Of a stretch of 52,413 nucleotides of DNA, positions 34,405-42,232 are shown one piece after another. The DNA comes from Opitutaceae bacterium. GTDB lineage: Bacteria > Verrucomicrobiota > Verrucomicrobiia > Opitutales > Opitutaceae. The notes under the pieces were generated by a model. The model was not told the origin of the DNA. It was given only the letters and a program-made list of their open reading frames with translations, and did not search any database. Each line of letters opens with the position of its first letter. The first letter of the stretch is position 1. The position numbers and the translations under genes were made by a program. The DNA lies in assembly GCA_003151495.1 (NCBI GenBank), contig PLXR01000130.1, positions 1-52,413 of the forward strand, in the 5' to 3' direction.

Positions 34405-34512
34405 GGCAGGGACGGGCTGGTAGGTACTGGACCGAGGTTGTGTTAGGTGGTTCGCAGGGAGGATGCCTCCCGCGAGTGGCCCAGGTAAGGAGGCCGCTAT
34501 CAAGGTGGATGC

Positions 34513-34554
34513 ATCATGAAGCAACGGCGGGCTATCCACGATGGGGTATTAACC
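34513..34554 (-). promoter_or_regulatory. Stress-box promoter 1 (outer-membrane protein gene)
   Basis: On the minus strand: GGTTAATACCCCAT (34554-34541), then 22 bp, then CATGAT (34518-34513), a weak -10. Predicted leader about 100 nt to the ATG at 34404. First of four equally built sites. Confidence 0.55.
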
Positions 34555-34687
34555 TGACTCCCTCCACGAGCCCTCCCCGCGCAGCAACATGGGCGGGCCC
34601 CACCCTCGGCCCTGTAGGACAAACACGGACAACCCTATCAGATCACCACGGGCATCAATGGCGTCGGGATTCGCCTACATTGTCCCG

Positions 34688-35224
34688 ATGAAGGGACCCA
34701 TGATCGCCAGGCTGCGACCACTTTTCGCCTTCATCTCCGCCGCAGTGCTGGCCGCAGGGGCCCATGGCGCCGAGAACGTGAGGCATGGGAACGGGCCGAC
34801 CGGGGACCACGACATCATCGTCCAGCTTCGCGCGGACGCGGAGCAAGGGAACGTGAAGGCCCAGTATGTCCTGGGATGCTGCTACAACGGCGATCACGGC
34901 TTTGCGCGCGAACCGGCCCAGGCCGCCAAGTGGTGGGGAGTCGCGGCGGCCAACGGGATGGCCGAGGCCCAGTTCTGCGTGGGCCTGAGCTGCTTCATGG
35001 GGGAGGGCGTCCCGAAGGATGCGTCACTGGCGGTGAAGTGGTGGAGGATGGCGGCCGCCCAGGACCATCCGGACGCCCAGTACTTCCTCGGCCTGAGCTA
35101 CCACACGGGCCTGGGCGCGCCCAAGGACAACACCCAGGCGATCTACTGGCTCCGGAAATCCGCGAGCCACGGAAGCAAGGCGGCCTCGGACCAGTTGAAG
35201 GAAATCACCTCGGCACCGGGCTGA
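34688..35224 (+). CDS. Exported Sel1-repeat protein
   Basis: 178 residues with a signal peptide (about 1-26, after MKGPMIARLRPLF) and about three Sel1/TPR-like units of 36 residues: QGNVKAQYVLGCCY, NGMAEAQFCVGLSC and DHPDAQYFLGLSYHTG start successive repeats. Each unit continues with a variant of AxKWWxxAA. Sel1 proteins are alpha-solenoid adaptors that bind other proteins, often in envelope stress or regulated proteolysis. The start could also be the Met four codons later (34700). No stress box was found directly upstream, although one lies 134 bp away in the opposite orientation. Confidence 0.8.
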   Translation: MKGPMIARLRPLFAFISAAVLAAGAHGAENVRHGNGPTGDHDIIVQLRADAEQGNVKAQYVLGCCYNGDHGFAREPAQAAKWWGVAAANGMAEAQFCVGLSCFMGEGVPKDASLAVKWWRMAAAQDHPDAQYFLGLSYHTGLGAPKDNTQAIYWLRKSASHGSKAASDQLKEITSAPG

Positions 35225-35356
35225 ACGGGGACGGCATTCGGGGTTGACCCGTTCAAGGATCGGACCCTGCGGAGAGGGGCGTCCATAGGTCAACACCCCA
35301 TAGCAAGACAATGGCGGTAGGGCTAAGGTCTATCTTAGGACCACACTACCCTCTTT
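35225..35356. other. Spacer with stress-box promoter 2 and CTAAG palindrome
   Basis: Non-coding stretch after the Sel1 gene. Besides the promoter described separately, it contains CTAAG-GTCTAT-CTTAG (35323-35338), overlapping the predicted -10 and transcription start, which could be an operator. Confidence 0.45.
35288..35329 (+). promoter_or_regulatory. Stress-box promoter 2 (97-codon ORF and cheB)
   Basis: GGTCAACACCCCAT (35288-35301), 22 bp, TAAGGT (35324-35329). The predicted start near 35336 leaves about 21 nt before the ATG of a 97-codon ORF that ends just before the CheB gene. Confidence 0.6.
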
Positions 35357-35650
35357 ATGCTATTCATGACCCCAACTTGGTGCTCGTTCCGGAACCTCTC
35401 CTCGGACTCGGAGGCTGCCTTCGCCTCGTCCTCAAGCTTGTTCTCGCTCTCGACTCTCGAGGTCACCTGCGATCCCGGATATTGCGGCTTTGCCCTGACC
35501 GAGCGAAGGCAGCATGACATGTGGCGCTGGGCGCTGATCAGCGCCGCGGGCCCCGTTGAAAACGAGGGATGGGAGCCCACGGAAACGGACGCCAAGAGGT
35601 CCGCCGTCGGGGCCATGCGGCACGTGATGTGCCGATTGGTGACCTTATAG
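35357..35650 (+). CDS. Possible 97-aa ORF upstream of cheB
   Basis: I do not recognise this product. Three facts support it: it starts about 21 nt after the predicted start of a stress-box promoter, its third codon positions are strongly G/C, and it ends 11 bp before the cheB ATG. Against it, the composition is odd (many Ser, Cys and Trp) and the complementary strand has an ORF in the phase that shares the same third positions (35335-35616), so the codon signal does not decide the strand. It may instead be a long cheB leader. Confidence 0.3.
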   Translation: MLFMTPTWCSFRNLSSDSEAAFASSSSLFSLSTLEVTCDPGYCGFALTERRQHDMWRWALISAAGPVENEGWEPTETDAKRSAVGAMRHVMCRLVTL

Positions 35651-35661
35651 GGGGCTCGGAT

Positions 35662-36270
35662 ATGCGCACCGCGTCCAGCCTTGCCGATGGAGTGAGAGCG
35701 GCCGATAACCTGTCGGTCGTCTGCTTCGGAGCGTCTGCGGGCAGTCTCGACGCCTACCGCACCATCCTCTCGAAGCTACCGGCGAACACCGGGATGGCGT
35801 TCATCATCGTTCACCACCAGCCCGCCGACGGGAAGTCGCTGCTTCCGGAAATCCTGCCCAGCGTCACCCGGATGCCCGTCGTGCTTGTCGCCGACGGAGA
35901 CCTTGTTGAGGCCGACCATGTCTACGTGGTCCCCGCGGGCAAACAGGTCACCATGGACGGCGACCGGTTTCGCCTCGATCCCCTCGTTAAGGCACGGGGA
36001 TGGCCCAAGAATATCTCCGTCTTCCTCCAGACCCTTGCCGAGGACCGGAAAAAACGGGCCATCGCAGTCATCCTGTCGGGGTTTGACTCCGATGGCGCCG
36101 CAGCGCTCCAGTCGATCAAGGATGAGGGCGGCATCGTCATCGCCCAGGATTTCAGGACTGCGAAGCAGCCCGACATGCCGGAGAGCGCCGTGAAGACGGG
36201 GTGCGTCGACTACATCCTGTCCCCAACGGATATTGCAGACCGGCTCGTGCAGATCGCGGCGGACCGCTGA
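35662..36270 (+). CDS. Stand-alone CheB-type methylesterase domain protein
   Basis: Protein-glutamate methylesterase/deamidase domain without a receiver domain, 202 residues (full CheB is about 350). The catalytic triad is visible: Ser in CFGASAGS (about 26-29), His in IIVHHQP (about 49-55) and Asp in LSGFDSDGAAAL (about 136-147). The start follows GGGGG. Without a receiver domain it is not phospho-activated in the usual way. No chemoreceptor, CheR or CheA gene lies nearby, so its substrate is unclear; regulatory CheB-like proteins in Verrucomicrobia are sometimes fused to PAS kinases. The context suggests a role in stress signalling. Confidence 0.85.
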   Translation: MRTASSLADGVRAADNLSVVCFGASAGSLDAYRTILSKLPANTGMAFIIVHHQPADGKSLLPEILPSVTRMPVVLVADGDLVEADHVYVVPAGKQVTMDGDRFRLDPLVKARGWPKNISVFLQTLAEDRKKRAIAVILSGFDSDGAAALQSIKDEGGIVIAQDFRTAKQPDMPESAVKTGCVDYILSPTDIADRLVQIAADR

Positions 36271-36446
36271 CCCAGTCCTCCGAGGAATCCGCCGCCCGTC
36301 AGCTCGTTGAAAGTGGCCAAGGCCATCATTTCCGAAGACCAGGCGCCGACACCCCGCCGTTCGTAGCCTTCCTCGATGCGGGCCGCCTGGCGCTTCTTTC
36401 TGTTTGTCGGTATAACCGGCTTTGCCCCCCCTGGGAGCATTCGTTT

Positions 36447-36947
36447 CTACCTCCTACGGGCCGTCTTTGTGGCCGGCGGCCTCCCGATGGGAGGCACGCT
36501 GATGCCCAGGGCCGCGCTCAGGTCGATCTCATGGTCCTGCTCCTGCACGATTATACCGCGAATCACCTCGCTCAGCGCGAACTCCCCCATGGCCTCCGCC
36601 TGGCGGATGCGCACCCGGTAGCGCTCGATCGTCAGCCTCTCGTTCTCCAGGTCCGCGCTCAGCATCTCGACCGGGACATTCGAAGTCTTGACCGGCTTGG
36701 GATGCACTCCCGGCATCCCGCCAAGGTAGTCGATCTGCTTCGCAATCTTGATCGCGTGGCCCAGCTCCTCCGCCGCGTGCAGCTCAAGTTCCCGCGCGAT
36801 ATCGGTGTACGCGGCCCCCTTCAGGACCTGGCTGTACACTGTGTAGGCTATGATCGCCTGGTATTCCCCTGCGAGGTCCTCGTTAAGGAGCCGGATCATC
36901 TGCTCCCGGGAGATTCTTGGTTCGGACTTTGTCTTATCTTTGACCAT
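36447..36947 (-). CDS. Ferritin-like/bacterioferritin-family protein
   Basis: Four-helix-bundle diiron protein of 166 residues, probably for iron storage or detoxification. The ferroxidase set is complete: E28 (LAGEYQA), E60/E61 and H64 (AAEELGH), E101 or E103 (LENERL), and E136 with H139 (QEQDHE). No haem-ligand Met could be assigned. The C-terminal tail is basic (TKTARRR). It follows dodecin and a lipoprotein gene on the same strand (gaps of 62 and 45 bp), so the three are probably one transcript from stress-box promoter 3. Confidence 0.87.
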   Translation of the reverse strand: MVKDKTKSEPRISREQMIRLLNEDLAGEYQAIIAYTVYSQVLKGAAYTDIARELELHAAEELGHAIKIAKQIDYLGGMPGVHPKPVKTSNVPVEMLSADLENERLTIERYRVRIRQAEAMGEFALSEVIRGIIVQEQDHEIDLSAALGISVPPIGRPPATKTARRR

Positions 36948-37009
36948 AAATATTCTGGTTTGCTAAAATTTCCGCCTCTCTCGCCCGCCCTGACAGACGG
37001 CATCCCCGG

Positions 37010-37219
37010 TCAGCCATCCACGGAGAAGCCGACCTTGATTGTCACCTGCCAATGCTCCACGCGGCCCTTGGCGATGGCGCCGCGCGTGTCGACCACCTGG
37101 AACCAGCGAAGGTTCTTCACGGTCTTGTGCGCGCGCTTCACCGCCCTGTTGACGGCATCCTCCACGGAAAGCGTGGAGGTGCCGGTGAGTTCGATGAGCT
37201 TGTAGACGGGATCTTTCAT
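37010..37219 (-). CDS. Dodecin-family flavin-binding protein
   Basis: 69 residues, the family's full length. It fits dodecin: [19 protein letters not shown] (5-23), the flavin-stacking Trp and neighbours in [11 protein letters not shown] (37-47), and [10 protein letters not shown] (56-65) with the Gln that contacts the isoalloxazine ring. Dodecins form dodecameric shells that bind riboflavin, FMN or CoA and buffer free flavin. Second gene of the lipoprotein-dodecin-ferritin transcript. Confidence 0.92.
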   Translation of the reverse strand: MKDPVYKLIELTGTSTLSVEDAVNRAVKRAHKTVKNLRWFQVVDTRGAIAKGRVEHWQVTIKVGFSVDG

Positions 37220-37264
37220 GTTTTCTGTGCGTTGGTCACTCCCGCCTTCGCGGCGGCCCTGTCC

Positions 37265-37420
37265 CTATTTGGTCTGCGTGTCCGTCGTGGTCGTCGTGGT
37301 GGGGCCTGGCACGGTTGTCTGCTGCGACGTGGTCGTGGTGCTGTGCGTTGCGTCGGTTTGGCAGGCGGATAGACCCACGAGCGCGAGGACGATAAGGCTA
37401 GGGACGATTAGCTTCTTCAT
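37265..37420 (-). CDS. Small Thr-rich lipoprotein
   Basis: 51 residues. A lipoprotein signal peptide (MKKLIVPSLIVLALVGLSAC) has its lipobox LSAC at 17-20, so the mature protein starts at Cys20. The mature part is almost only Thr, Gln, Ser and Pro (STTTTSQQTTVPGPTTTTTT), a disordered tail. No enzymatic role is likely; it may be a surface or periplasmic stress lipoprotein. The start was fixed at the signal peptide; the longer frame would overlap the predicted -10. First gene of the transcript with dodecin and the ferritin-like protein. Confidence 0.72.
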   Translation of the reverse strand: MKKLIVPSLIVLALVGLSACQTDATHSTTTTSQQTTVPGPTTTTTTDTQTK

Positions 37421-37455
37421 ATAGTTTCTGTTTTCTGGGTTATGCGTTACGGCCC

Positions 37456-37498
37456 AAGGTAGCATCGCGCGATGCCTGCATGGTATGGGGTGTTAGCC
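37456..37498 (-). promoter_or_regulatory. Stress-box promoter 3 (lipoprotein-dodecin-ferritin)
   Basis: Minus strand: GGCTAACACCCCATA (37498-37484), then the -10 TACCTT (37461-37456), 23 bp after the CCCCAT. The predicted start near 37449 gives a leader of about 29 nt to the lipoprotein ATG. Best-placed of the four copies. Confidence 0.65.
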
Positions 37499-37573
37499 CC
37501 GTATCCCTGGCGAATTGGGCGCCTTCCGTCCCCGTGGCGCAGGCGTCCCACGCCGGCTGCGGCCGGGGTTTAG

Positions 37574-37614
37574 GGTAACACCCCATGGGGGCCTCCTCCC
37601 GATTGGTCTAGAGT
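37574..37614 (+). promoter_or_regulatory. Stress-box promoter 4 (csbD-nitroreductase-SHOCT)
   Basis: GGTAACACCCCAT (37574-37586), 22 bp, TAGAGT (37609-37614). The core ATGGGGTGTTA/TAACACCCCAT makes an 11-bp inverted pair with promoter 3, facing the opposite way. The predicted start near 37621 makes the first csbD ATG almost leaderless; the second, at 37647, would have about 26 nt. Confidence 0.65.
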
Positions 37615-37622
37615 GCGGCCGA

Positions 37623-37826
37623 ATGAAAAACCCACAACGATTCGACATGAAATCGGGCGCCCAGGACGAGATCGAGGGCATCGCCAAGAAGCTCTCCGGC
37701 CAGGTCAAGGAGACGACGGGTAAGGCGCTCGGGAACCCGGGGCTGGAGATACGCGGCCACCGCGAGAAACTCGAGGGCGTCATCCAGGACGAGGTGGGCA
37801 AGATCAAGAGGGCGTTCGGCGAGTAA
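37623..37826 (+). CDS. CsbD-family stress protein
   Basis: Small hydrophilic helical protein of the CsbD/YjbJ general stress family, 67 residues. DEIEGIAKKLSGQVKETTGKALGNP and HREKLEGVIQDEVGKIKRAFGE are the two halves of the family's repeat. The biochemical role of the family is unknown, but members are strongly induced by osmotic and stationary-phase stress. If the promoter is placed correctly, the ATG at 37647 (59 residues, more typical length) may be the true start. Followed by the nitroreductase gene after 24 bp. Confidence 0.85.
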   Translation: MKNPQRFDMKSGAQDEIEGIAKKLSGQVKETTGKALGNPGLEIRGHREKLEGVIQDEVGKIKRAFGE

Positions 37827-37850
37827 TCCTTTCCAAGGTCCCCACATACC

Positions 37851-38513
37851 ATGATCTCCACAGCACCCGAAAACACCAGTGTCCGTCTCAGCGAGCGCGA
37901 CTTCAACGTACTCTTCCGTGAGGCCCGGACCCACAGCGAATGGCTTGACCGGCCCGTCGAGGACGGTCTCCTTCACCAGATCTACGGCCTGATGAAATGG
38001 GGGCCGACCAGCGCCAACTGCTGCCCCGCGCGGATCGTCTTTCTTCGCACCCCCGAGTCGAAGGAGAGGCTCCGGCCCGCCCTCATGGCCGGCAACGTCG
38101 ACAAGACCATGGCGGCGCCGGTCACGGCGATCGTCGCGTACGATCCAAAATTCTACGAGCTGCTGCCGCGGCTCTTCCCCGCCATGCCGGCGATGAAGGA
38201 CATGTTCGTCAAGTCGCCGGAGTTCGCCGCGTCCACCGCGATGCGCAACGGCAGCCTTCAGGGTGCCTATTTCATGCTCGCGGCCCGGGCGCTCGGCCTC
38301 GACTGCGGACCCATGTCCGGCTTTGACAATGCGAAGGTCGACCAGGAGTTCTTCCCCGCCGCCGCGCCCGGGACGGCCGCGGCCGACGGGGGATTCATCG
38401 CATCGGGCCCCGTTAAGTCGAACTTCCTGTGCAACCTCGGTTACGGCGACCGCTCGAAGCTCCATCCCCGCGGCCCCCGGCTTGGATTCGAAGAGGCCTG
38501 CCAGCTTCTCTGA
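37851..38513 (+). CDS. RutE/HadB-type nitroreductase (malonic semialdehyde reductase-like)
   Basis: FMN-dependent reductase of 220 residues in the RutE branch of the nitroreductase family. [20 protein letters not shown] (23-42) and [18 protein letters not shown] (48-65) are the RutE hallmarks, the latter lining the flavin site; [19 protein letters not shown] lies near 144-162. RutE reduces malonic semialdehyde in uracil breakdown, but no other rut genes are here. Its position between csbD and a SHOCT gene suggests detoxification of reactive carbonyl or quinone compounds under stress. Likely co-transcribed from stress-box promoter 4. Confidence 0.88.
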   Translation: MISTAPENTSVRLSERDFNVLFREARTHSEWLDRPVEDGLLHQIYGLMKWGPTSANCCPARIVFLRTPESKERLRPALMAGNVDKTMAAPVTAIVAYDPKFYELLPRLFPAMPAMKDMFVKSPEFAASTAMRNGSLQGAYFMLAARALGLDCGPMSGFDNAKVDQEFFPAAAPGTAAADGGFIASGPVKSNFLCNLGYGDRSKLHPRGPRLGFEEACQLL

Positions 38514-38535
38514 ATCGGGGGGCGGGGACCGTGGG

Positions 38536-38970
38536 ATGAACCTCACCGACGAACTCGGGAAGCTCGCCGACCTCAGGCGGAATGGCGGCATCTCGGAGGG
38601 GGAGTTTGCCGAGGCCAAGCGGAAGCTCCTGGCGCAGGGACCGCCCCAGGGCGAGCCTGCCACCCCCCCCGTTCCGGACCCGGACGCCGCCGGGAGGACC
38701 TACTGGTCGAGCCGGTGGTCCGCCGGCAATCACATCTTTCGGGACTCGGTCGTCCTTTCCCAGGACGGCATCCTTTTTCGAAAGAGGCGCCTGTTCGGAT
38801 CGAGCGAGGAGCACGTCAACTTCCGCGCGGTCGCGTCGATCCGGGTCAAGAACGGGATCTTCCTCTCGAACGTCTCCATCGAGACCTCGGGCGGGAGCCA
38901 GACGATCTTCATCAACGGCCTGTGGAAATCCGACGCCAGGAGGATCCAGGACTCCATCAGGGTGAACTGA
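38536..38970 (+). CDS. SHOCT-domain protein with PH-like C-terminal domain
   Basis: 144 residues. The N-terminal SHOCT motif (about 4-33) reads DELGKLADLRRNGGISEGEF and EAKRKLLA. After a Pro-rich linker (about 38-52), the C-terminal part (about 60-144) has a beta-rich bPH-like pattern (RDSVVLSQDGILFRKR, then FRAVASIRVKNGIFL). SHOCT is a short oligomerisation or nucleic-acid-associated module; the precise function is unknown. The start follows GTGGG, 22 bp after the nitroreductase stop, so it is probably the last gene of the csbD transcript. Confidence 0.78.
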   Translation: MNLTDELGKLADLRRNGGISEGEFAEAKRKLLAQGPPQGEPATPPVPDPDAAGRTYWSSRWSAGNHIFRDSVVLSQDGILFRKRRLFGSSEEHVNFRAVASIRVKNGIFLSNVSIETSGGSQTIFINGLWKSDARRIQDSIRVN

Positions 38971-39140
38971 AACCCGGCCATTCGGATCGACAGTCGGCAA
39001 GCGGGGGGCCGGGCGACCGCCTCGCACCATTGCCAAGGAATTGAGCCCCTGGCCGATCGCTCTGGACAAACGATATTCGGGCGAGCCAGATGGGACCCGG
39101 CCGCAGCCTGCCCCGGAAGGCCGTCAAGGCCACACAAAGC

Positions 39141-40733
39141 ATGAGACCCCGCCTGAAGTTCCTGTCCGCTTCGCTCCTGCTGCTGTCAACCGCCCTGACT
39201 CTGGAGGCGCAGCAGCCGCGCCCCATCCGGATTGCAACCGCCGACGGGATTCTCGAGGGGGTTGAGAGCGCCGACGGGAAGGTGCGCACCTTCAAGGGCA
39301 TCCCCTTCGCCGCGCCGCCCGTCGGCCCCCTACGCTGGAGGCCGCCGGAGCCGGTCCGGAAGTGGACAGGGGTCCGCGATGCCTCGGAATACGGCCCGCG
39401 CCCGATGCAGGGCCGCATCTTCAGCGACATGGTGTTCCACGACGCAGGACCAAGCGAGGACTGCCTCACCCTCAACCTGTGGATGCCGGCGGGCCCCCAG
39501 GCCAAGCTCCCCGTGATGGTGTGGATCTTCGGCGGGGGGTTCGCCGCGGGCTCCTCGTCGGAGCCGCGCCAGGACGCGGGAAACCTCTCGAAGAAGGGGG
39601 TGTTGGTCGTGAGCCTCAACTACCGGCTCGGCGTTTTCGGGTTCCTCGCCCATCCCGAGCTTACCGCGGAGTCCGGGCGCGGCGCCTCCGGCAACTACGG
39701 CCTTCTCGACCAGCTCGCCGCCCTCCGCTGGGTCAGGAGTAACATCGCCACCTTCGGCGGCGACCCGGACAACGTGACGATATTCGGGGAATCGGCGGGC
39801 TCCGCCTCCGTCAGCGGCCTTGTGGCGTCACCCCTCGCGAGGGGCCTCTTCCAGAGGGCGATAGGCGAAAGCGGCGCGTTCTTCTACAGGAACCGGCCCC
39901 TGAAGCCCCTGGCCCAGGCCGAGGCTTCGGGGGTCGGCTTCGCGGCGTCGGCGTTCGGCGGCGCCTCGCTCGCCGCCCTTCGCGCCAGGCCCGCGCAGGA
40001 GATCCTGGATGCCGCGCTGAAGATGCCGCGCGGCACGTTCTCGCCGGACGTCGACGGCTACTTCCTGCCGTCGGACTGCCGCACGATCTACGCCGAGGGA
40101 CGCCAGAGCCATGTGCCGCTGATGGCCGGCTGGAACCGGGACGAGGGAAGCCCGAGTGCAATCTTCGCAGGGGACGAGCCGACGGCCGCCCACTTCCTGG
40201 AGCGGGCAAGGGCCCTCTTCGGGGGAGACGCGGACGAATTCCTCACGCTCTACCCGGTCGCAACCGACGCCGAGGCGCGGCGCGCCGCTCAGGACCTGGC
40301 GGGCGACCAGTACACCGGCTACGCCACCTGGAAGTGGCTCGAGACCCACCTCGCCACCGGCGGCTCCCCCGTGTACCGCTACCAATTCCTCCAGACGCTC
40401 CCGCTCCCTCCCGAGGCGCCCCCGGGGACCGAGCCGTCGGCCCCCCACGCCTCGGAGATCGAATTCGTCTTCAGGGTGTTGTCCTCGCGCAGCCTCCCTT
40501 GGCGCCAGCAGGACCGGGACGTGTCGGAGCTCATGGCCTCCTACTGGACGAATTTCGCGAAGACCGGCGACCCGAACGGGTCGGGCCTGCCGGCATGGCC
40601 GGCCTATGGAGCGCGAGACGGGTACCAGGTCATGAGCCTGAGCGCGACGCCGGGTGCCTCCCCGGACAGGCACCGCGGCCGGTACCTCTTCCTCGACCGG
40701 CTCAATCCCCCGCCGGGGAATCCTTCCAGGTAG
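39141..40733 (+). CDS. Secreted carboxylesterase type B
   Basis: Alpha/beta-hydrolase of 530 residues with a signal peptide (1-24, ending LEA-QQ). The nucleophile is S218 in GESAGS (216-221). The oxyanion hole is in WIFGGGFAAGS (about 132-142), the acid is the Glu of WNRDEGSPS and the His is in PHASEIEF, matching the Ser-Glu-His triad of the family. Members hydrolyse carboxyl esters, including some plant-derived or xenobiotic esters; the substrate is not predictable. The start was set at MRPRLKFLSASLLLL because it begins the signal peptide. No operon partner is evident. Confidence 0.9.
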   Translation: MRPRLKFLSASLLLLSTALTLEAQQPRPIRIATADGILEGVESADGKVRTFKGIPFAAPPVGPLRWRPPEPVRKWTGVRDASEYGPRPMQGRIFSDMVFHDAGPSEDCLTLNLWMPAGPQAKLPVMVWIFGGGFAAGSSSEPRQDAGNLSKKGVLVVSLNYRLGVFGFLAHPELTAESGRGASGNYGLLDQLAALRWVRSNIATFGGDPDNVTIFGESAGSASVSGLVASPLARGLFQRAIGESGAFFYRNRPLKPLAQAEASGVGFAASAFGGASLAALRARPAQEILDAALKMPRGTFSPDVDGYFLPSDCRTIYAEGRQSHVPLMAGWNRDEGSPSAIFAGDEPTAAHFLERARALFGGDADEFLTLYPVATDAEARRAAQDLAGDQYTGYATWKWLETHLATGGSPVYRYQFLQTLPLPPEAPPGTEPSAPHASEIEFVFRVLSSRSLPWRQQDRDVSELMASYWTNFAKTGDPNGSGLPAWPAYGARDGYQVMSLSATPGASPDRHRGRYLFLDRLNPPPGNPSR

Positions 40734-40751
40734 GACAGGGCCCGGTGCCGG

Positions 40752-41171
40752 TCAGGCCTGGTCCCCCTGCGGCCGCTTCGCGAAGAGCCCGGGATCGGGT
40801 TCGGACTCCAGGGACAGCCATGCAAGCGCATCCTTCACGTCCCTGAAGGTCATGATGCCCGTCTCGCCCTTCCCGTCCCGCAGCGTGCCGAACATCCGGC
40901 TGTAGCCAAACTGCCAGTCGGCCGAGACGACGAAGGCCCTCCTCGACTGGGGGCTGAAGATGGTCCTCTCCGCAAGCATGACGACGTCCCCGTGGGTGAG
41001 CGTCGACGTCGTGGCGAGGCGGAAGTCCATGAGCTGGTTGAACCCGGGCTTGAAGGCCGGGTGCCGTGTGAGCCGATCCATGTGGTCCAGCGCGTCCGCG
41101 CAGCTGAACTCGCCCCTGGCCATGGAAAACACCATCCCCTTCTCGGCATCGATGAAAAAGTCTGCGGGCAT
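40752..41171 (-). CDS. Unknown small protein, STAS/SpoIIAA-like
   Basis: 139 residues, soluble. The pattern FFIDAEKGMVFSMARGEFSCADALDHMDRL (about 4-33), then FNQLMDFRLATTSTLTHGDVVML, fits the short alpha/beta SpoIIAA-like (STAS) proteins in which a substrate-free beta-sheet pairs with helices; I could not identify conserved phosphorylation residues. A GTG nine codons upstream (41198), preceded by GCAGGA, is an alternative start. Convergent with the carboxylesterase gene (18-bp gap). Confidence 0.6.
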   Translation of the reverse strand: MPADFFIDAEKGMVFSMARGEFSCADALDHMDRLTRHPAFKPGFNQLMDFRLATTSTLTHGDVVMLAERTIFSPQSRRAFVVSADWQFGYSRMFGTLRDGKGETGIMTFRDVKDALAWLSLESEPDPGLFAKRPQGDQA

Positions 41172-41280
41172 GCTTGGGCGGCCTTGCGGCACCTTCACTC
41201 CTGCGGAATGAATTGCATCCTACGATGTTGCGGGTTCGGGCTGCGTCAACGCGATAGGCCCCTCGCCCCGCAGGTTGATG

Positions 41281-41308
41281 TTGGCGGCGGGTGGGCGGCG
41301 TGTACACT
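41281..41308 (+). promoter_or_regulatory. Candidate promoter for the aldolase-oxidoreductase operon
   Basis: TTGGCG (41281-41286), 16 bp, TACACT (41303-41308), upstream of the aldolase gene with a leader of about 80 nt. Matches are moderate; no operator was seen. Confidence 0.4.
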
Positions 41309-41395
41309 GGAACCCCCTCGTGACCCCGATCCCTCCCGCGAAGAAGCCGCACGCACGCGCCGCGAACGCGCGCCCCTAGCGCCAGACCCCTCACC

Positions 41396-42232
41396 ATGAG
41401 CATCCAGTACCGACTCAACCGCCTCTTCAATCCCGCGACAAAGCGGTGCTTCGACGTCGCCGTCGACCATGGGATATTCGGCGAGCAGGACTTTCACCTC
41501 GGAATCGAGGACCTTCCCCGCGCCGTCAAGGTGCTTGTGGAGGCGGCGCCCGACGCCATCCAGCTGTCCCCCGGCATGGCCCGCCTCCTGCAGGCGCTGC
41601 CGGTCCGCCCGAAGCCCGCCCTCGTCATGCGCACGGATCCCGCGAACTGCTACGGCAAGAGGCTCCCCACGCGCTCCTTCGCCTTTGCGGTCGACGAGGC
41701 CGTGGAGACGGCGCTGCGCCTCGACGCCGCGTGCGTCGTCGTGAACCTCCTGAGCGTTCCCGGCGCGGACGAGCTCACCGAGCAGTGCATCCGCTCGATC
41801 GCGCAGCTCAAGCCCGCCTGCGAGCGCTTCGGCATGCCGCTCATGGTGGAGCCGCTCGTGTTCATGCCCAACGAGAAGGCCGGCGGCTACATGAGCGACG
41901 GCGACACGGGAAAGATCCTCGGACTCGTGCGCCAGGCGGTCGAGCTCGGCGCGGACATCATCAAGGCCGACCCCACGTCCAACACCGCCGACTACCACCG
42001 CGTGATCGAGACCGCGGCGGGGATCCCGGTCCTGGTCCGCGGCGGCGGCAAGGTGACCGACCGGGAGATCCTCGCCCGCACGTCGGCGCTCCTCGCGCAG
42101 GGCGCCGCCGGGATCGTCTACGGGCGCAACGTGATCCAGCACCCCAGGCCGGCCGCCATCACCCGGGCGCTCATGGCGGTGCTCCACGAGAACTCCTCCG
42201 CCGAGGCGGCGTTCGCGAGGTTCCTCGCATGA
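41396..42232 (+). CDS. Class I (DhnA/DeoC-LacD type) aldolase
   Basis: Schiff-base aldolase of 278 residues. The catalytic Lys is K190 in LGADIIKADPTSN (184-196). FDVAVDHGIFG (19-29) holds the phosphate/substrate Asp-His region, and VLVRGGGKV (212-220) the phosphate-binding loop. Close relatives include DhnA fructose-bisphosphate aldolase and LsrF/IolJ-like sugar-phosphate aldolases. The gene overlaps the oxidoreductase gene by 4 bp (ATGA), suggesting one catabolic pathway for a sugar or polyol phosphate rather than glycolysis itself. The exact substrate is unknown. Confidence 0.82.
   Translation: MSIQYRLNRLFNPATKRCFDVAVDHGIFGEQDFHLGIEDLPRAVKVLVEAAPDAIQLSPGMARLLQALPVRPKPALVMRTDPANCYGKRLPTRSFAFAVDEAVETALRLDAACVVVNLLSVPGADELTEQCIRSIAQLKPACERFGMPLMVEPLVFMPNEKAGGYMSDGDTGKILGLVRQAVELGADIIKADPTSNTADYHRVIETAAGIPVLVRGGGKVTDREILARTSALLAQGAAGIVYGRNVIQHPRPAAITRALMAVLHENSSAEAAFARFLA

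Noticed and set aside
35335..35616. 93-codon minus-strand frame ending with a PAS-kinase-like SEERFR string
   Set aside because: The SEERFR match is too short to call a PAS remnant. The frame shares third codon positions with the plus-strand ORF, so coding bias cannot favour it, and the stress-box promoter points the other way.
36210..36440. 76-codon minus-strand ORF between cheB and the ferritin-like gene
   Set aside because: Overlaps the cheB 3' end antisense and shows no domain; the 36271-36446 spacer otherwise holds nothing I can support.
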